In this document: positions 1-8,255 of the stretch, in pieces
How the letters are laid out: each line of letters opens with the position of its first letter
Numbering within the stretch: position 1 is the first letter of the stretch
Origin: Geodermatophilus normandii
GTDB taxonomy: Bacteria > Actinomycetota > Actinomycetes > Mycobacteriales > Geodermatophilaceae
Assembly: GCF_003182485.1 (NCBI RefSeq)
Contig: NZ_QGTX01000001.1
Span: forward strand, 2,558,001 to 2,622,000
Reading direction: 5' to 3'
DNA length: 64,000 nt
The notes under the pieces: generated by a model
The model's input: the letters and a program-made list of their open reading frames with translations, nothing else
Database searches by the model: none
Told to the model about the DNA's origin: nothing
Translations under genes and position numbers: made by a program

Positions 1-87
1 TGGCGACACACCCTCGCCCCCGACGGCGCCCTCACCGTCACCACACCCACCGGACTCACCGCCGCCACCACCCCACCGCCCTGCTGA
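1..87 (+). CDS. C-terminal end of a DUF222/HNH endonuclease-type protein (5' truncated)
   Basis: The first frame is open from base 1 to a TGA at 85-87 and encodes 28 residues with a threonine-rich tail (LTVTTPTGLT motif). That tail resembles the end of the DUF222/HNH nuclease family, which is present in many copies in Geodermatophilaceae and other actinobacteria. The catalytic HNH motif would lie outside the window, so nothing can be said about activity. A strong hairpin at 235-265 follows and probably ends the transcript. The family call rests only on the tail motif and is moderate. Confidence 0.55.
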   Translation, partial: WRHTLAPDGALTVTTPTGLTAATTPPPC

Positions 88-234
88 GCCGGCGGCCTCG
101 GCGAGATGGGGCGGGAATGCGCGGGCGCACGGGGTGTTGCAAGAGGTGCCGGTCCGGTCCATGCCCCCGGGCCTCACCACCTGCCGCTGCGAGCGGCCAC
201 TCGCCGAGAGGCGGCTGTCGGGCCGGCGCGACGT

Positions 235-265
235 GCAGCGCCCGGTCCCCAGGACCGGGCGCTGC
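235..265 (+). terminator. Perfect 14-bp hairpin, probable terminator
   Basis: GCAGCGCCCGGTCC (235-248) and its exact complement (252-265) are separated by a 3-nt loop. It lies between the HNH-type gene end and the epimerase start. No T-tract follows, which is common for hairpin terminators in high-GC actinobacteria. Confidence 0.6.
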
Positions 266-311
266 CTCGTCCCGGGACCGGGACGGCGGAGGCCCGTGCC
301 AGGGTGGCCGG

Positions 312-1289
312 GTGCGCGTTGTCGTCACCGGCAGCTCCGGTCACCTGGGCGAGGCCCTGGTCCGCGTGCTGCGCGCCGCCGGCGACGACGTCGTCGGGGT
401 GGACCTGCTGCCCTCGCCGTGGACCGACCTCGTCGCCTCGGTCACCGACCGCGCCGCGGTCCGCGACGCCCTGGCCGGCGCCCACGCCGTCGTGCACACC
501 GCCACGCTGCACAAGCCGCACGTCGGCACGCACAGCAGGCAGGACTTCGTCGACACCAACGTCACCGGCACCCTCGCCGTCCTCGAGGAGGCGGTGACGG
601 CGGGCGTCGGCCGGGTGGTGGTCACCAGCACGACGAGCGCGTTCGGCCGCGCGCTGACCCCCGCTCCCGGTGAGCCGGCCGCGTGGATCACCGAGGCCGT
701 GCCGCCGCGGGTGCGCAACGTCTACGGCGCCACGAAGGTCGCCGCCGAGGACCTCTGCGAGCTCGTCGCCCGGGACACCGGCCTGCCCGTCGTCGTCCTG
801 CGCACCTCCCGCTTCTTCCCCGAGGGCGACGACGCCGACGACGTCCGCGCCGCCTTCGCCGACGACAACGTCAAGGTGAACGAGCTGCTGTACCGGCGCG
901 TGGACCTCGCCGACGTCGTCTCCGCCCACCGCGCCGCGCTCGACCGCGCGCCCGCGCTCGGCTTCGGCCGCTACGTCGTCAGCGCCACCACGCCGTTCGG
1001 CCGGAGCGACCTCGCCCAGTTGCGCACCGATGCCCCCGCCGTCGTCGCGCGGCTCTTCCCCGACGCGCCCGCGCTGTACGAGCGGTTGGGCTGGCGGCTG
1101 TTCCCGTCGATCGACCGCGTGTACGTCAACGACGCCGCCCGCGCCGACCTCGGCTGGACCCCGGAGTACGGCTTCCGCACCGCCCTGGACCTGCTGGCCG
1201 CGGGGCGCCCGCCGCGCAGCGACCTGGCGACGGCCGTGGGCGCGAAGGGCTACCACGCCGTCCCGACCGGCCCCTACACCGTCCGCTGA
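312..1289 (+). CDS. NAD-dependent epimerase/dehydratase (extended SDR)
   Basis: This 325-residue protein opens directly with a Rossmann nucleotide-binding loop (VTGSSGHLGEALV, GxxGxxG type). It has the acidic residue after strand 2 (VDLL) and the catalytic pair YGATK (YxxxK) near residue 138. Serine and threonine residues in VTSTTS near residue 100 supply the third catalytic position. Length and motif order fit extended SDRs acting on nucleotide sugars or similar substrates; the exact substrate cannot be read. GTG at 312 is preferred because the beta-strand and glycine motif begin immediately after it; the upstream in-frame extension is arginine/glycine-rich and unlike the family. It stands alone, convergent with the next gene. 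Confidence 0.85.
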   Translation: MRVVVTGSSGHLGEALVRVLRAAGDDVVGVDLLPSPWTDLVASVTDRAAVRDALAGAHAVVHTATLHKPHVGTHSRQDFVDTNVTGTLAVLEEAVTAGVGRVVVTSTTSAFGRALTPAPGEPAAWITEAVPPRVRNVYGATKVAAEDLCELVARDTGLPVVVLRTSRFFPEGDDADDVRAAFADDNVKVNELLYRRVDLADVVSAHRAALDRAPALGFGRYVVSATTPFGRSDLAQLRTDAPAVVARLFPDAPALYERLGWRLFPSIDRVYVNDAARADLGWTPEYGFRTALDLLAAGRPPRSDLATAVGAKGYHAVPTGPYTVR

Positions 1290-1295
1290 CCCCGC

Positions 1296-3416
1296 TCAGC
1301 GGCCCGGTGGCTCCAGCACCGCCACGTCGTCCTCGTGCAGACCGGAGACGACGACGGTCCCGTCGCGCTCGGCCACCGCCGTGACGAAGCCGTACCCGGC
1401 GTCGGTCGCCCGCAGGTCGTGCACCCGCCGGCCGTCGGCGGGGTCGAAGGCCATCACCCACGCGATCGGCGTCGCCTCCGGCCGCACCCGCTCCGGCACG
1501 TTCCACAGCAGCAGCCGCAGCACGCCCGGCAGGGGCAGCAGCCGGTCGAGCAGCGCGTTGCGCGGCGCGGCGATCGCCACCCACAGCAACCCGTCCGAGC
1601 CCAGCGAGGCGTTGTCGGGGAAGCCCGGGAGGTTGTCGACCAGCGGCTCGGTGGTGCCCGCGCCCGGCCCAGTGAGCCGGTGCCGCAGCACCCGGTAGCG
1701 GGAGGTCTCGGCCAGCAGCAGGGACGAGCCGTCGGGTGTGCGCACCAGGCCGTTGGCGAAGCCGAGGCCCGACAGCACCGTCGTCACCGTGCCGTCGGGG
1801 TCGCGGCGCACCAGCCGCCCGGTGGCCGAGTGCTCGAAGAAGTCGCCGAGGTGGTGCTCGACGTCCCACCGGCTGGTCGACGTCGTGAACCACACGGTGC
1901 CGTCGGGCGCGGCGACGACGTTGCTGGCGAAGGTCACCGGCTCCCCGTCCACCTCCGTCACCAGCACCTCGACGGCGCCGTCGGGACCCATCCGCAGCAG
2001 CCCGCGGTCGTGGTCGCAGACCAGCACGCTGCCGTCGGCGCACGGCTCCACGCCCAGCGGCCGGCCGCCGGTGCGCCCCACGACCGTGCGGGCTCCGGTG
2101 ACCGGGTCGAGGCGGACCACGCTGCCGTCGCGCAGGCCGGTGACCACGAGGCCGGCGTCGTCGACGAGCACGTCCTCGGGGCCGGAGTCGCCGGTCGGCA
2201 GCCGGCGGGCGATGCGCAGCGGCGCGGTCGGGCCGGGGTCGTCGAGCGCGGGCGGGGTCCACCGCCGCGGCCGGATCCGGCGCCGGGTGAGCAGCGGGCT
2301 GCCGACCTGGGCGGCGGCGCGGTCGGGGGTGAGCCGGCCGGCCCGGCGGACGACCTGCCGGCAGCGCCGCTCCAGCAGCCGCACCGCCAGGCCGAACGAG
2401 CGGAACGCGGGGTTGGTCGTCTGCCCCGCCCGGTAGCGCGCCCACACCTGCTGGGCGATGACCGCGACGCGGAACAGGCCGAACACCTCGTACCAGGCCC
2501 ACTCGGCGTTCGTGACCCGCTGGCCGGTGCGCGCGCTGTAGTGGGCCACCACCTGCTCGCGGGTCATCATCCCGGGCAGCGTCGTGGGCTGACGGCTCAA
2601 GCGGCGCATCAGCGGGCCGTCGTCGGCCTGGATCCAGTACCCGAGCGCGCCGGCGAGGTCCATCAGCGGGTCGCCGACGGTGGCCATCTCCCAGTCGAGC
2701 AGCGCGACCGGGCGGGTCGGGTCGGCGGGGTCGAGGACGACGTTGTCGAACCGGAAGTCGTTGTGCACCAGCGTGTGCGGCCGGTCGGCGGGCTGGTGCT
2801 CGGCGAGCCACGCGGTGACGCGCGCGAAGGACGGGACGTCGCGGGTGCGGGCCCGCCGGTAGCGCTGCGTCCAGCCCTCCACCTGGCGGCGCACGTAGCC
2901 GGGGCCGCGGTCGAGGTCGGCGAGCCCGGCGGCCCGCACGTCGACCGCGTGCAGGTCGACCAGCAGGTCGACGACGTTGCGGCACAGGTCGGCCACCTGC
3001 TCGCGGGTCAGGTCGACCCCGGGCGGCAGGTCGCGGCGGGGGATCGGCCCCTCGACCCGGCGGACGACGGAGAAGGGCGTGCCGACGACCGTGGTGTCCT
3101 CGCACAGCGCCACGGTGCGCGGCACGTGCGGGAGCACCCGGCCCAGCGCCTCCTGGACGCGGTACTCGCGGGCGACGTCGTGCGCGGTGCCGGTGTGCTC
3201 GCCCCGCGGCGGGCGGCGCAGCACCAGGTCGCCGTCGGGGTAGCGCAGCAGGTAGGTGAGGTTGGAGACGCCGCCGGAGAACTGGCGCACCTCCGGGACC
3301 CCCGTGAGGTCGACGCCGGCCCGCGCCGGGTCGGCGTGCCCGGCGAGCCAGGCGGCCACGGCGGCGACGTCGAAGGCGTCCTCCGCGCGGACGGGGCGTG
3401 CGTCGGGGGAGCTCAC
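1296..3416 (-). CDS. Fusion: aminoglycoside-phosphotransferase-like kinase domain + SMP-30/strictosidine-synthase-like beta-propeller
   Basis: The protein has 706 residues. Residues ~1-320 form an APH/ChoK-type phosphotransferase of the ACAD10/11-associated kind: the Brenner-like motif VHNDFRFDNVVLD supplies catalytic Asp and Asn, and LLDWEMATVGDP supplies the metal-binding Asp. Residues ~345-706 look like an SMP-30/gluconolactonase or strictosidine-synthase-like propeller, with the typical DNLPGFPDNAS segment and repeated DPDG turns. The two are normally separate ~330-residue proteins; here one frame runs through an arginine-rich linker with no stop. GTG at 3416 is chosen because it overlaps the upstream stop (GTGA). 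The kinase domain may phosphorylate a 4-hydroxyacyl-type substrate, and the propeller may act as a lactonase or arylesterase; both roles are inference. Confidence 0.8.
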   Translation of the reverse strand: MSSPDARPVRAEDAFDVAAVAAWLAGHADPARAGVDLTGVPEVRQFSGGVSNLTYLLRYPDGDLVLRRPPRGEHTGTAHDVAREYRVQEALGRVLPHVPRTVALCEDTTVVGTPFSVVRRVEGPIPRRDLPPGVDLTREQVADLCRNVVDLLVDLHAVDVRAAGLADLDRGPGYVRRQVEGWTQRYRRARTRDVPSFARVTAWLAEHQPADRPHTLVHNDFRFDNVVLDPADPTRPVALLDWEMATVGDPLMDLAGALGYWIQADDGPLMRRLSRQPTTLPGMMTREQVVAHYSARTGQRVTNAEWAWYEVFGLFRVAVIAQQVWARYRAGQTTNPAFRSFGLAVRLLERRCRQVVRRAGRLTPDRAAAQVGSPLLTRRRIRPRRWTPPALDDPGPTAPLRIARRLPTGDSGPEDVLVDDAGLVVTGLRDGSVVRLDPVTGARTVVGRTGGRPLGVEPCADGSVLVCDHDRGLLRMGPDGAVEVLVTEVDGEPVTFASNVVAAPDGTVWFTTSTSRWDVEHHLGDFFEHSATGRLVRRDPDGTVTTVLSGLGFANGLVRTPDGSSLLLAETSRYRVLRHRLTGPGAGTTEPLVDNLPGFPDNASLGSDGLLWVAIAAPRNALLDRLLPLPGVLRLLLWNVPERVRPEATPIAWVMAFDPADGRRVHDLRATDAGYGFVTAVAERDGTVVVSGLHEDDVAVLEPPGR

Positions 3417-3787
3417 GACAGCCGCCGCACGACCGGGAGCGGCAGCACGCGCACCCCGACGCCGATCGGCACCCACGGCCGGGCCGGCAGGTGCGCCTCC
3501 GCCTCGCGCGCCTCGGTCGCCGCGACCACCGCCCGCACGCCGGTCCCGGTGTCGACCGTGCCGCGGGGGCGCTCGGACCGCCGTCCCCCGGCGAGCGGGG
3601 CGACGCCGGCCTCGCCCCGTTGCTGCCGGCGGAACACCTCCAGCGCGGCCTCGCACTGCGCCAGCGCGCCGACGGAGTCGGTCATCGCCGTCCCGCGGTC
3701 GGCGGCGGGGTCGGTGACGTCGAGGGCCGCCGTCTCCGCGCCCGGCCCGGAACTCGCCCCGGTCACGACGACGACGCCTGTGCTCGT
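3413..3787 (-). pseudogene. Decayed short-chain dehydrogenase (SDR) remnant
   Basis: This reading frame keeps an SDR beginning (VVVVTGASSG, glycine motif) and an LDVTDPAA segment that in the family marks the end of strand 4. It then jumps to a C-terminal-like part ending VLPLPVVRRLS. The catalytic YxxxK and the substrate loop are absent, so roughly half of a ~260-residue enzyme has been deleted. The position where the start codon should stand, 5 nt after a perfect AGGAGG (3793-3798, minus strand), reads ACG instead of ATG. Its stop overlaps the start of the downstream fusion gene, so the remnant may still matter as a translated leader. An SDR next to an APH-like gene is a common operon pair, which supports the reading. 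Confidence 0.6.
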
Positions 3788-3990
3788 GCGGTCCTCCTGC
3801 CGGGGGGAGGGCGAGCGGGAGCCGGGGGAGGAGGGCACCCACGCACGCTAGATCCGGGTGGTCCCGACCCGGTGCCCGGGGGCACCCGCGCCCGGGCCCG
3901 CACGGCGGAGGAGCGGACCCGGGCGAGCCCGGACCGGCCACGACGGAGCCTCCCGGTTCGGGCGCCGGGAGGGCGGGCAGGATCGGGCCC

Positions 3991-5022
3991 ATGACCTACG
4001 CCGCTGCGGAGAACCGCTACGACTCGATGACCTACCGCCGCACAGGCCGCAGCGGCCTGGACCTCCCGGTGATCAGCCTGGGGCTGTGGCACAACTTCGG
4101 CGACGACGTCCCGCTGGACCGCCAGCGGGCCATCCTCCGCCGGGCCTTCGACCTGGGCATCACCCACTTCGACCTGGCCAACAACTACGGCCCGCCCTAC
4201 GGCAGCGCCGAGACCAACTTCGGCCGGCACCTGCGCGACGACTTCCGCCCGTACCGCGACGAGCTGGTCCTCTCGACCAAGGCCGGCTGGGACATGTGGC
4301 CGGGCCCCTACGGCCAGGGCGGCGGCTCGCGCAAGTACGTGCTGGCCAGCCTCGACCAGTCGCTGGCGCGGATGGGCCTGGACTACGTCGACGTCTTCTA
4401 CTCCCACCGGCCGGACCCGACGACGCCGCTCGAGGAGACGATGGGCGCGCTGGACACCGCCGTCCGGTCGGGCAAGGCGCTCTACGCCGGCATCTCGTCG
4501 TACTCGCCGCAGGACACCGCGCGGGCGGCGGCGATCCTGGCCGACCTCGGCACGCCGCTGCTGATCCACCAGCCGAGCTACTCGATGCTCAACCGCTGGA
4601 TCGAGACCGAGGGGCTGCTCGACACCCTCGCCGACGTCGGTGCCGGCTGCATCGCGTTCTCGCCCCTGGCGCAGGGCATGCTCACCGACAAGTACCTGGG
4701 CGGGATCCCCGAGGGCTCGCGGGCCAGCCAGGGCAAGTCGCTCTCGCCGGACCTGCTCACCGACCAGGCGCTGACGCACGTGCGCGCGCTCGGGGAGCTG
4801 GCCGCCGAGCGCGGGCAGTCGCTGGCGCAGATGGCGCTGGCCTGGGGCCTGCGCGACGAGCGGGTCACCAGCGTGCTGATCGGCGCCAGCAGCGTGCGCC
4901 AGCTGGAGCAGAACGTCGGCGCGCTCGACCGGCTCGACTTCAGCGACGAGGAGCTGACCCGCATCGACGGGCACGCCGTCGACGCCGGCATCGACCTGTG
5001 GGCCGGCGCCCGCACCGCCTGA
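3991..5022 (+). CDS. Aldo/keto reductase, YghZ/MgrA type
   Basis: 343 residues, the usual length for the family. It shows the AKR tetrad: Asp and Tyr in FDLANNYG, Lys in LSTKAG, and His in VFYSHRPDP. The C-terminal NADPH-binding part SVLIGASSVRQLEQN is intact. The GLWHNFGDD and ANNYGPPYGSAE segments resemble the E. coli YghZ subgroup that reduces L-glyceraldehyde 3-phosphate and other aldehydes. The ATG at 3991 fits homologues with a short N-terminal extension before MTYRRTGRSG. An alternative start at the second methionine (4027) cannot be excluded. It is a single gene, convergent with the esterase downstream. Confidence 0.9.
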   Translation: MTYAAAENRYDSMTYRRTGRSGLDLPVISLGLWHNFGDDVPLDRQRAILRRAFDLGITHFDLANNYGPPYGSAETNFGRHLRDDFRPYRDELVLSTKAGWDMWPGPYGQGGGSRKYVLASLDQSLARMGLDYVDVFYSHRPDPTTPLEETMGALDTAVRSGKALYAGISSYSPQDTARAAAILADLGTPLLIHQPSYSMLNRWIETEGLLDTLADVGAGCIAFSPLAQGMLTDKYLGGIPEGSRASQGKSLSPDLLTDQALTHVRALGELAAERGQSLAQMALAWGLRDERVTSVLIGASSVRQLEQNVGALDRLDFSDEELTRIDGHAVDAGIDLWAGARTA

Positions 5023-5025
5023 GGC

Positions 5026-5949
5026 TCACCGGCCGCCGAGCGCTCCGCCCAGCGCTCCGCCCAGCGCCGCGGCCAGTGCCGCGGTGCGGGCGCGGAGGAA
5101 CTCCCGGGAGACCGGCGCCCACGGCTCGGCTAGGTCGAACGCGTGGTAGCCGCCCGGCACGACGAGCAGGGTGCACGGCACTCCGGCCTCCTGCAGCCGC
5201 CGGGCGTAGGCGACGTCCTCGTCGTGGAACAGGTCGTTCGTCCCGACGCCGATCCAGGCCGGCGGGAGGCCGCCGAGGTCCTCGGCGCGGGCCGGTGCCG
5301 CCTCAGGGGGCACCGGCCCGCCGTCGAGAGGACCCAGGTAGGACCGCCAGGCGAAGCGGTTGCTCGCGCTGTTCCACAGGCGCAGGTGGCGCTGGTCGAC
5401 GTCGGTCCGGCCGGCCGTCCGGTCGTCGAGCATCGGGTAGCTGAGCAGCTGCAGGACCGGGCGGACCCCGCCGCGCTCGCGGGTCAGCAGTGCCAGGCCG
5501 GCGGCCAGCCCGCCGCCGGCACTGGCGCCGCCGACCGCGATGCGGTCCGGGTCGACGTCGGGCCGCGCGGCGAGCCAGCGCAGCGCCGTGTGACAGTCCT
5601 CCAGGGGGGCGGGGAACGGGTGTTCCGGCGCCAGCCGGTACTCGACGGACGCGACGACGGCGCCGAGCCGGCGGGACCAGCGGCGGCAGAACCAGTCGTC
5701 CTGGGCGGCGCTGCCGATCACCGTCCCGCCCGCGTGCATCCACAGCACCGCGGGGGAGGGCCCGTCCGACGACGGCCGGAACAGCCGGACGGAGACGTCG
5801 GCGTCGATCCGCACGACCTCCACGCCGGGCCGGGGGACCCGGTCGGCGAGCCGGGTCGCCAGCCGCATGGGTCGCAGGCTGCGCGGGCCGACCAGGGCCC
5901 GGGGGAGGACGCGCGCCAGGCGCAGGTCGGGGTGGAAGGGATCGGACAC
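5026..5949 (-). CDS. Alpha/beta-hydrolase, hormone-sensitive-lipase-like esterase
   Basis: 307 residues. The catalytic serine lies in GGASAGGG near residue 141 and the VEYRLAPEHPFPAP block is the HSL-family signature. The His is in GGYHAFDLAE near residue 270, and the acid is expected in the segment around NDLFHDED. The oxyanion motif reads HAGGT instead of the canonical HGGG, a small departure that keeps the glycines. GTG at 5949 follows AGGAGG with good spacing. The C-terminus is a repetitive alanine/glycine tail (ALGGALGGALGG) encoded by short tandem repeats. It probably acts on short-chain esters in the cytoplasm; the substrate is unknown. Confidence 0.85.
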   Translation of the reverse strand: MSDPFHPDLRLARVLPRALVGPRSLRPMRLATRLADRVPRPGVEVVRIDADVSVRLFRPSSDGPSPAVLWMHAGGTVIGSAAQDDWFCRRWSRRLGAVVASVEYRLAPEHPFPAPLEDCHTALRWLAARPDVDPDRIAVGGASAGGGLAAGLALLTRERGGVRPVLQLLSYPMLDDRTAGRTDVDQRHLRLWNSASNRFAWRSYLGPLDGGPVPPEAAPARAEDLGGLPPAWIGVGTNDLFHDEDVAYARRLQEAGVPCTLLVVPGGYHAFDLAEPWAPVSREFLRARTAALAAALGGALGGALGGR

Positions 5950-6197
5950 CGGCGTCCTCCTGGTGGTCGTGCGTCGGAGACGAGCATCCCGCTGCCGCCC
6001 GCCGTCCGGGGCCTCGGCCGCTCCCGGGCCGTCGATGGCGGCCTGCTCGCCTGCTCGTCCCGGGTGGAGGTCGACGACGTGTGGGCGACCCGCCGGATCG
6101 AGGCGACCGCGGCCTCCGCAGGCGGCGAGCGGCGGCTGGTGCTGACCGCCCGCGACGACGGCCTGCGGGCTGAGGGCGGACCGGGTAGGACACGGGC

Positions 6198-6989
6198 ATG
6201 GAACTCCAGGACGCCGTCGTCGTCGTCACCGGGGCCGGGAGCGGCATCGGCGCCGCGCTGGCCCGCCGCTGCGCCGCCGAGGGCGCGTCCGCCGTCGTGG
6301 TCAGCGACCGGGACGGCGACGCCGCGCAGCGGGTCGCCGGCGAGATCGGCGGGACCGCCGACAGCACCGACGTCACCGACGAGGCCGCCGTCGCGGCGCT
6401 GGTCGGGCGGACGCTGGACGCGCACGGGCGGGTCGACCTGTTCTGCTCCAACGCCGGCGTCTTCTCCGGCGGCGGGGTGGAGACGCCGACCGACGTGTGG
6501 CAGCAGGTCTTCGCCGTCAACGTGCTCGCCCACGTGTACGCGGCCCGGGCGGTGCTGCCGTCGATGCTCGAGCGGGGCCGCGGGTACCTGCTCAACGTGG
6601 CCTCGGCGGCCGGCCTGCTCACGACGCCCGGCGACGCCCCGTACACCGTGACCAAGCACGGCGCGGTCGCGTTCGCCGAGTGGCTGGCGGTCACCTACGG
6701 CGACCGCGGCATCGGCGTCAGCGCCGTCTGCCCGCTCGGGGTGGCCACGCCGCTGCTGCTCGACCCGCTCGAGTCGGGCGAGGCCGCGGCGGCCGCGGTG
6801 GTGGCGTCGGGGCAGGTGATCGCGCCCGAGGACGTGGCGCAGGCGGTGGTCGAGGGGCTCGCCGACGAGCGGTTCCTGATCCTGCCGCACCCGGAGGTGG
6901 CCACCTACTGGGCGCAGAAGGCCGCCGACCCCGGCCGCTGGATCGCCGGCGTCCGGAAGCTCGTGCGCAACGCCTCCCGGGACCGCTAG
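6198..6989 (+). CDS. Short-chain dehydrogenase/reductase
   Basis: 263 residues of classical SDR layout: VVVTGAGSGIG cofactor loop at the N-terminus, NAG motif (CSNAGVF) near residue 90, catalytic Ser in NVASAAG near 138, and YTVTK (YxxxK) near 152. The C-terminal ~50 residues (RFLILPHPEVATYWAQKAADP) resemble the subgroup often found beside MarR or acyl-CoA genes rather than FabG. Its stop TAG overlaps the stop of the convergent MarR gene by sharing CTAG. Substrate is unknown. Confidence 0.88.
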   Translation: MELQDAVVVVTGAGSGIGAALARRCAAEGASAVVVSDRDGDAAQRVAGEIGGTADSTDVTDEAAVAALVGRTLDAHGRVDLFCSNAGVFSGGGVETPTDVWQQVFAVNVLAHVYAARAVLPSMLERGRGYLLNVASAAGLLTTPGDAPYTVTKHGAVAFAEWLAVTYGDRGIGVSAVCPLGVATPLLLDPLESGEAAAAAVVASGQVIAPEDVAQAVVEGLADERFLILPHPEVATYWAQKAADPGRWIAGVRKLVRNASRDR

Positions 6990-7486
6990 CCGCGCCGGCG
7001 GGCCGCGGCCTCGATGCCCACGGCCACCCGGCCCTCGGGGTCGAGGCGCTCCAGGACCGCCCCGGCGATCGACTCGAGCTGGGACACCTGCTCGGGGGTC
7101 AGGGCGTCGAAGACGTGCTCGCGCACGGTGGCCAGGTGGCCGGGCGCGGTCTGTCGCACCTTCGCCCAGCCGTCCTCGGTGAGCCGGGCGTTGGTGGCCC
7201 GCCCGTCGGACGGGCAGGGGGCACGCTCGACCAGGCCGCGCTCCTCGAGCCGGCGCACGACGTGGGACAGCCGGGGGAGCGTGGCGTTGGTGCGGGTGGC
7301 CAGCTCCGTCATCCGCAGGGTGCGCCCCGGCGCCTCCGACAGCATGGCCAGCACGTGGTAGTCGAAGTGGGTCAGCGCGGCGTCGCGACGCAGCTGGCCG
7401 TCGAGGACGCCGGGCAGCAGCTCCACGACGGCGACCAGACGCAGCCACGCCGCCATCTCGTCGTCGGTCAGCCACCGGGGTTCCAC
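6986..7486 (-). CDS. MarR-family transcriptional regulator
   Basis: 166 residues. A winged helix-turn-helix spans about residues 50-120, with the recognition-helix region MTELATRTNATLPRLSHVVRRLEERGLVER and wing residues CPSDGRATNARLT, both characteristic of MarR. No ATG lies in frame near the expected start; GTG at 7486 gives VEPRWLTDDEM, where family alignments usually begin, and no clear ribosome site precedes it. The gene diverges from ribA across two copies of a TTGTAGCT-type palindrome (7511-7557), so it probably represses itself and the ribA-dioxygenase pair. The ligand may be a phenol or quinone, by analogy with MarR proteins near ring-cleaving dioxygenases; this is inference. Confidence 0.88.
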   Translation of the reverse strand: MEPRWLTDDEMAAWLRLVAVVELLPGVLDGQLRRDAALTHFDYHVLAMLSEAPGRTLRMTELATRTNATLPRLSHVVRRLEERGLVERAPCPSDGRATNARLTEDGWAKVRQTAPGHLATVREHVFDALTPEQVSQLESIAGAVLERLDPEGRVAVGIEAAARRRG

Positions 7487-7510
7487 GGCGACATCGTCCC
7501 ATCCATGTAC

Positions 7511-7557
7511 TTGTAGCTTCAACTTCTGGCGACTAGGGTCATCGGTTGTAGCTACAA
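7511..7557. promoter_or_regulatory. Two MarR operator candidates (TTGTAGCT-palindrome)
   Basis: A perfect 12-bp palindrome TTGTAGCTACAA lies at 7546-7557 and a related half-degenerate copy TTGTAGCTTCAA at 7511-7522. Centres are 35 bp apart, within the MarR/ribA divergent region. The downstream copy sits just before the ribA ribosome site and the upstream one close to the MarR start, so one regulator could shut both directions. This AT-rich island stands out from the surrounding GC-rich sequence. Confidence 0.65.
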
Positions 7558-7574
7558 GGAACCCGGAGGCCGGC

Positions 7575-8252
7575 ATGACCCTCACCCTCGGCGCGGACCT
7601 CGTGTCCCCGGTCCCCGGGGCGGCGGTGCGCACCCGCGTGACCGTGCCGCTGCGCTTCCCCGACGGGTACGCGACGACGGCCGAGGTGGTCACCTTCGAC
7701 GGGCTCGCCGACGGCCGCGAGCACCTGCTGCTCGGGCTCGGCGACTGGCGCGGCGCGCTGGCCCGCTCGGCGGCCGGCGGCGAGGCGCCGCTGGTGCGAC
7801 CGCACAGCGAGTGCCTGACCGGCGACGTCTTCGGCTCCGAGCGCTGCGACTGCGGCCCGCAGCTGCGCGAGGCGGCCGAGCGCATCACCGCGGCCGGTGG
7901 CTTCCTGCTCTACCTGCGCCAGGAGGGCCGCGGCATCGGCCTGTACGCCAAGCTCGACGCCTACGCGCTGCAGGACGCCGGTCTCGACACCTACGAGGCC
8001 AACCTCGCGCTGGGCCACGGCGAGGACGAGCGCGACTACACGGCCGCCGCGCAGATGCTGCAGGCGGTGGGCGCCGACCGGGTCCGGCTGCTGTCGAACA
8101 ACCCCGACAAGGCCGTGCAGCTCGAGCTGCACGGCGTCGGGGTGACCGAGCGGGTGCCCACCGGCGTCCACCTGTCGGCGGCCAACGCCCGCTACCTCGC
8201 GGTCAAGCGCGACCACACCGCGCACACCCTCGACCTGTCGCTGGCGGGCTGA
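7575..8252 (+). CDS. ribA: GTP cyclohydrolase II (stand-alone)
   Basis: 225 residues covering only the GTP cyclohydrolase II module, without the DHBP-synthase half found in bifunctional RibBA. The zinc-binding block HSECLTGDVFGSERCDCG and the catalytic RQEGRGIGL are intact, as is the NNPDK segment. It converts GTP to 2,5-diamino-6-ribosylamino-pyrimidinone phosphate, the first riboflavin/deazaflavin step. The gene is not in a rib operon: it is preceded by MarR-type operators and followed 3 nt later by a LigB-type dioxygenase. This suggests a regulated paralogue serving a special pathway or flavin demand. GGAGG precedes the ATG at 7575. Confidence 0.9.
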   Translation: MTLTLGADLVSPVPGAAVRTRVTVPLRFPDGYATTAEVVTFDGLADGREHLLLGLGDWRGALARSAAGGEAPLVRPHSECLTGDVFGSERCDCGPQLREAAERITAAGGFLLYLRQEGRGIGLYAKLDAYALQDAGLDTYEANLALGHGEDERDYTAAAQMLQAVGADRVRLLSNNPDKAVQLELHGVGVTERVPTGVHLSAANARYLAVKRDHTAHTLDLSLAG

Positions 8253-8255
8253 CCG

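Noticed and set aside
5950..6197. Plus-strand frame between the esterase and the SDR with VEVDDVWATRRIEATAAS
   Set aside because: Short, no ribosome site or family; could be a gene fragment but nothing supports a specific call.
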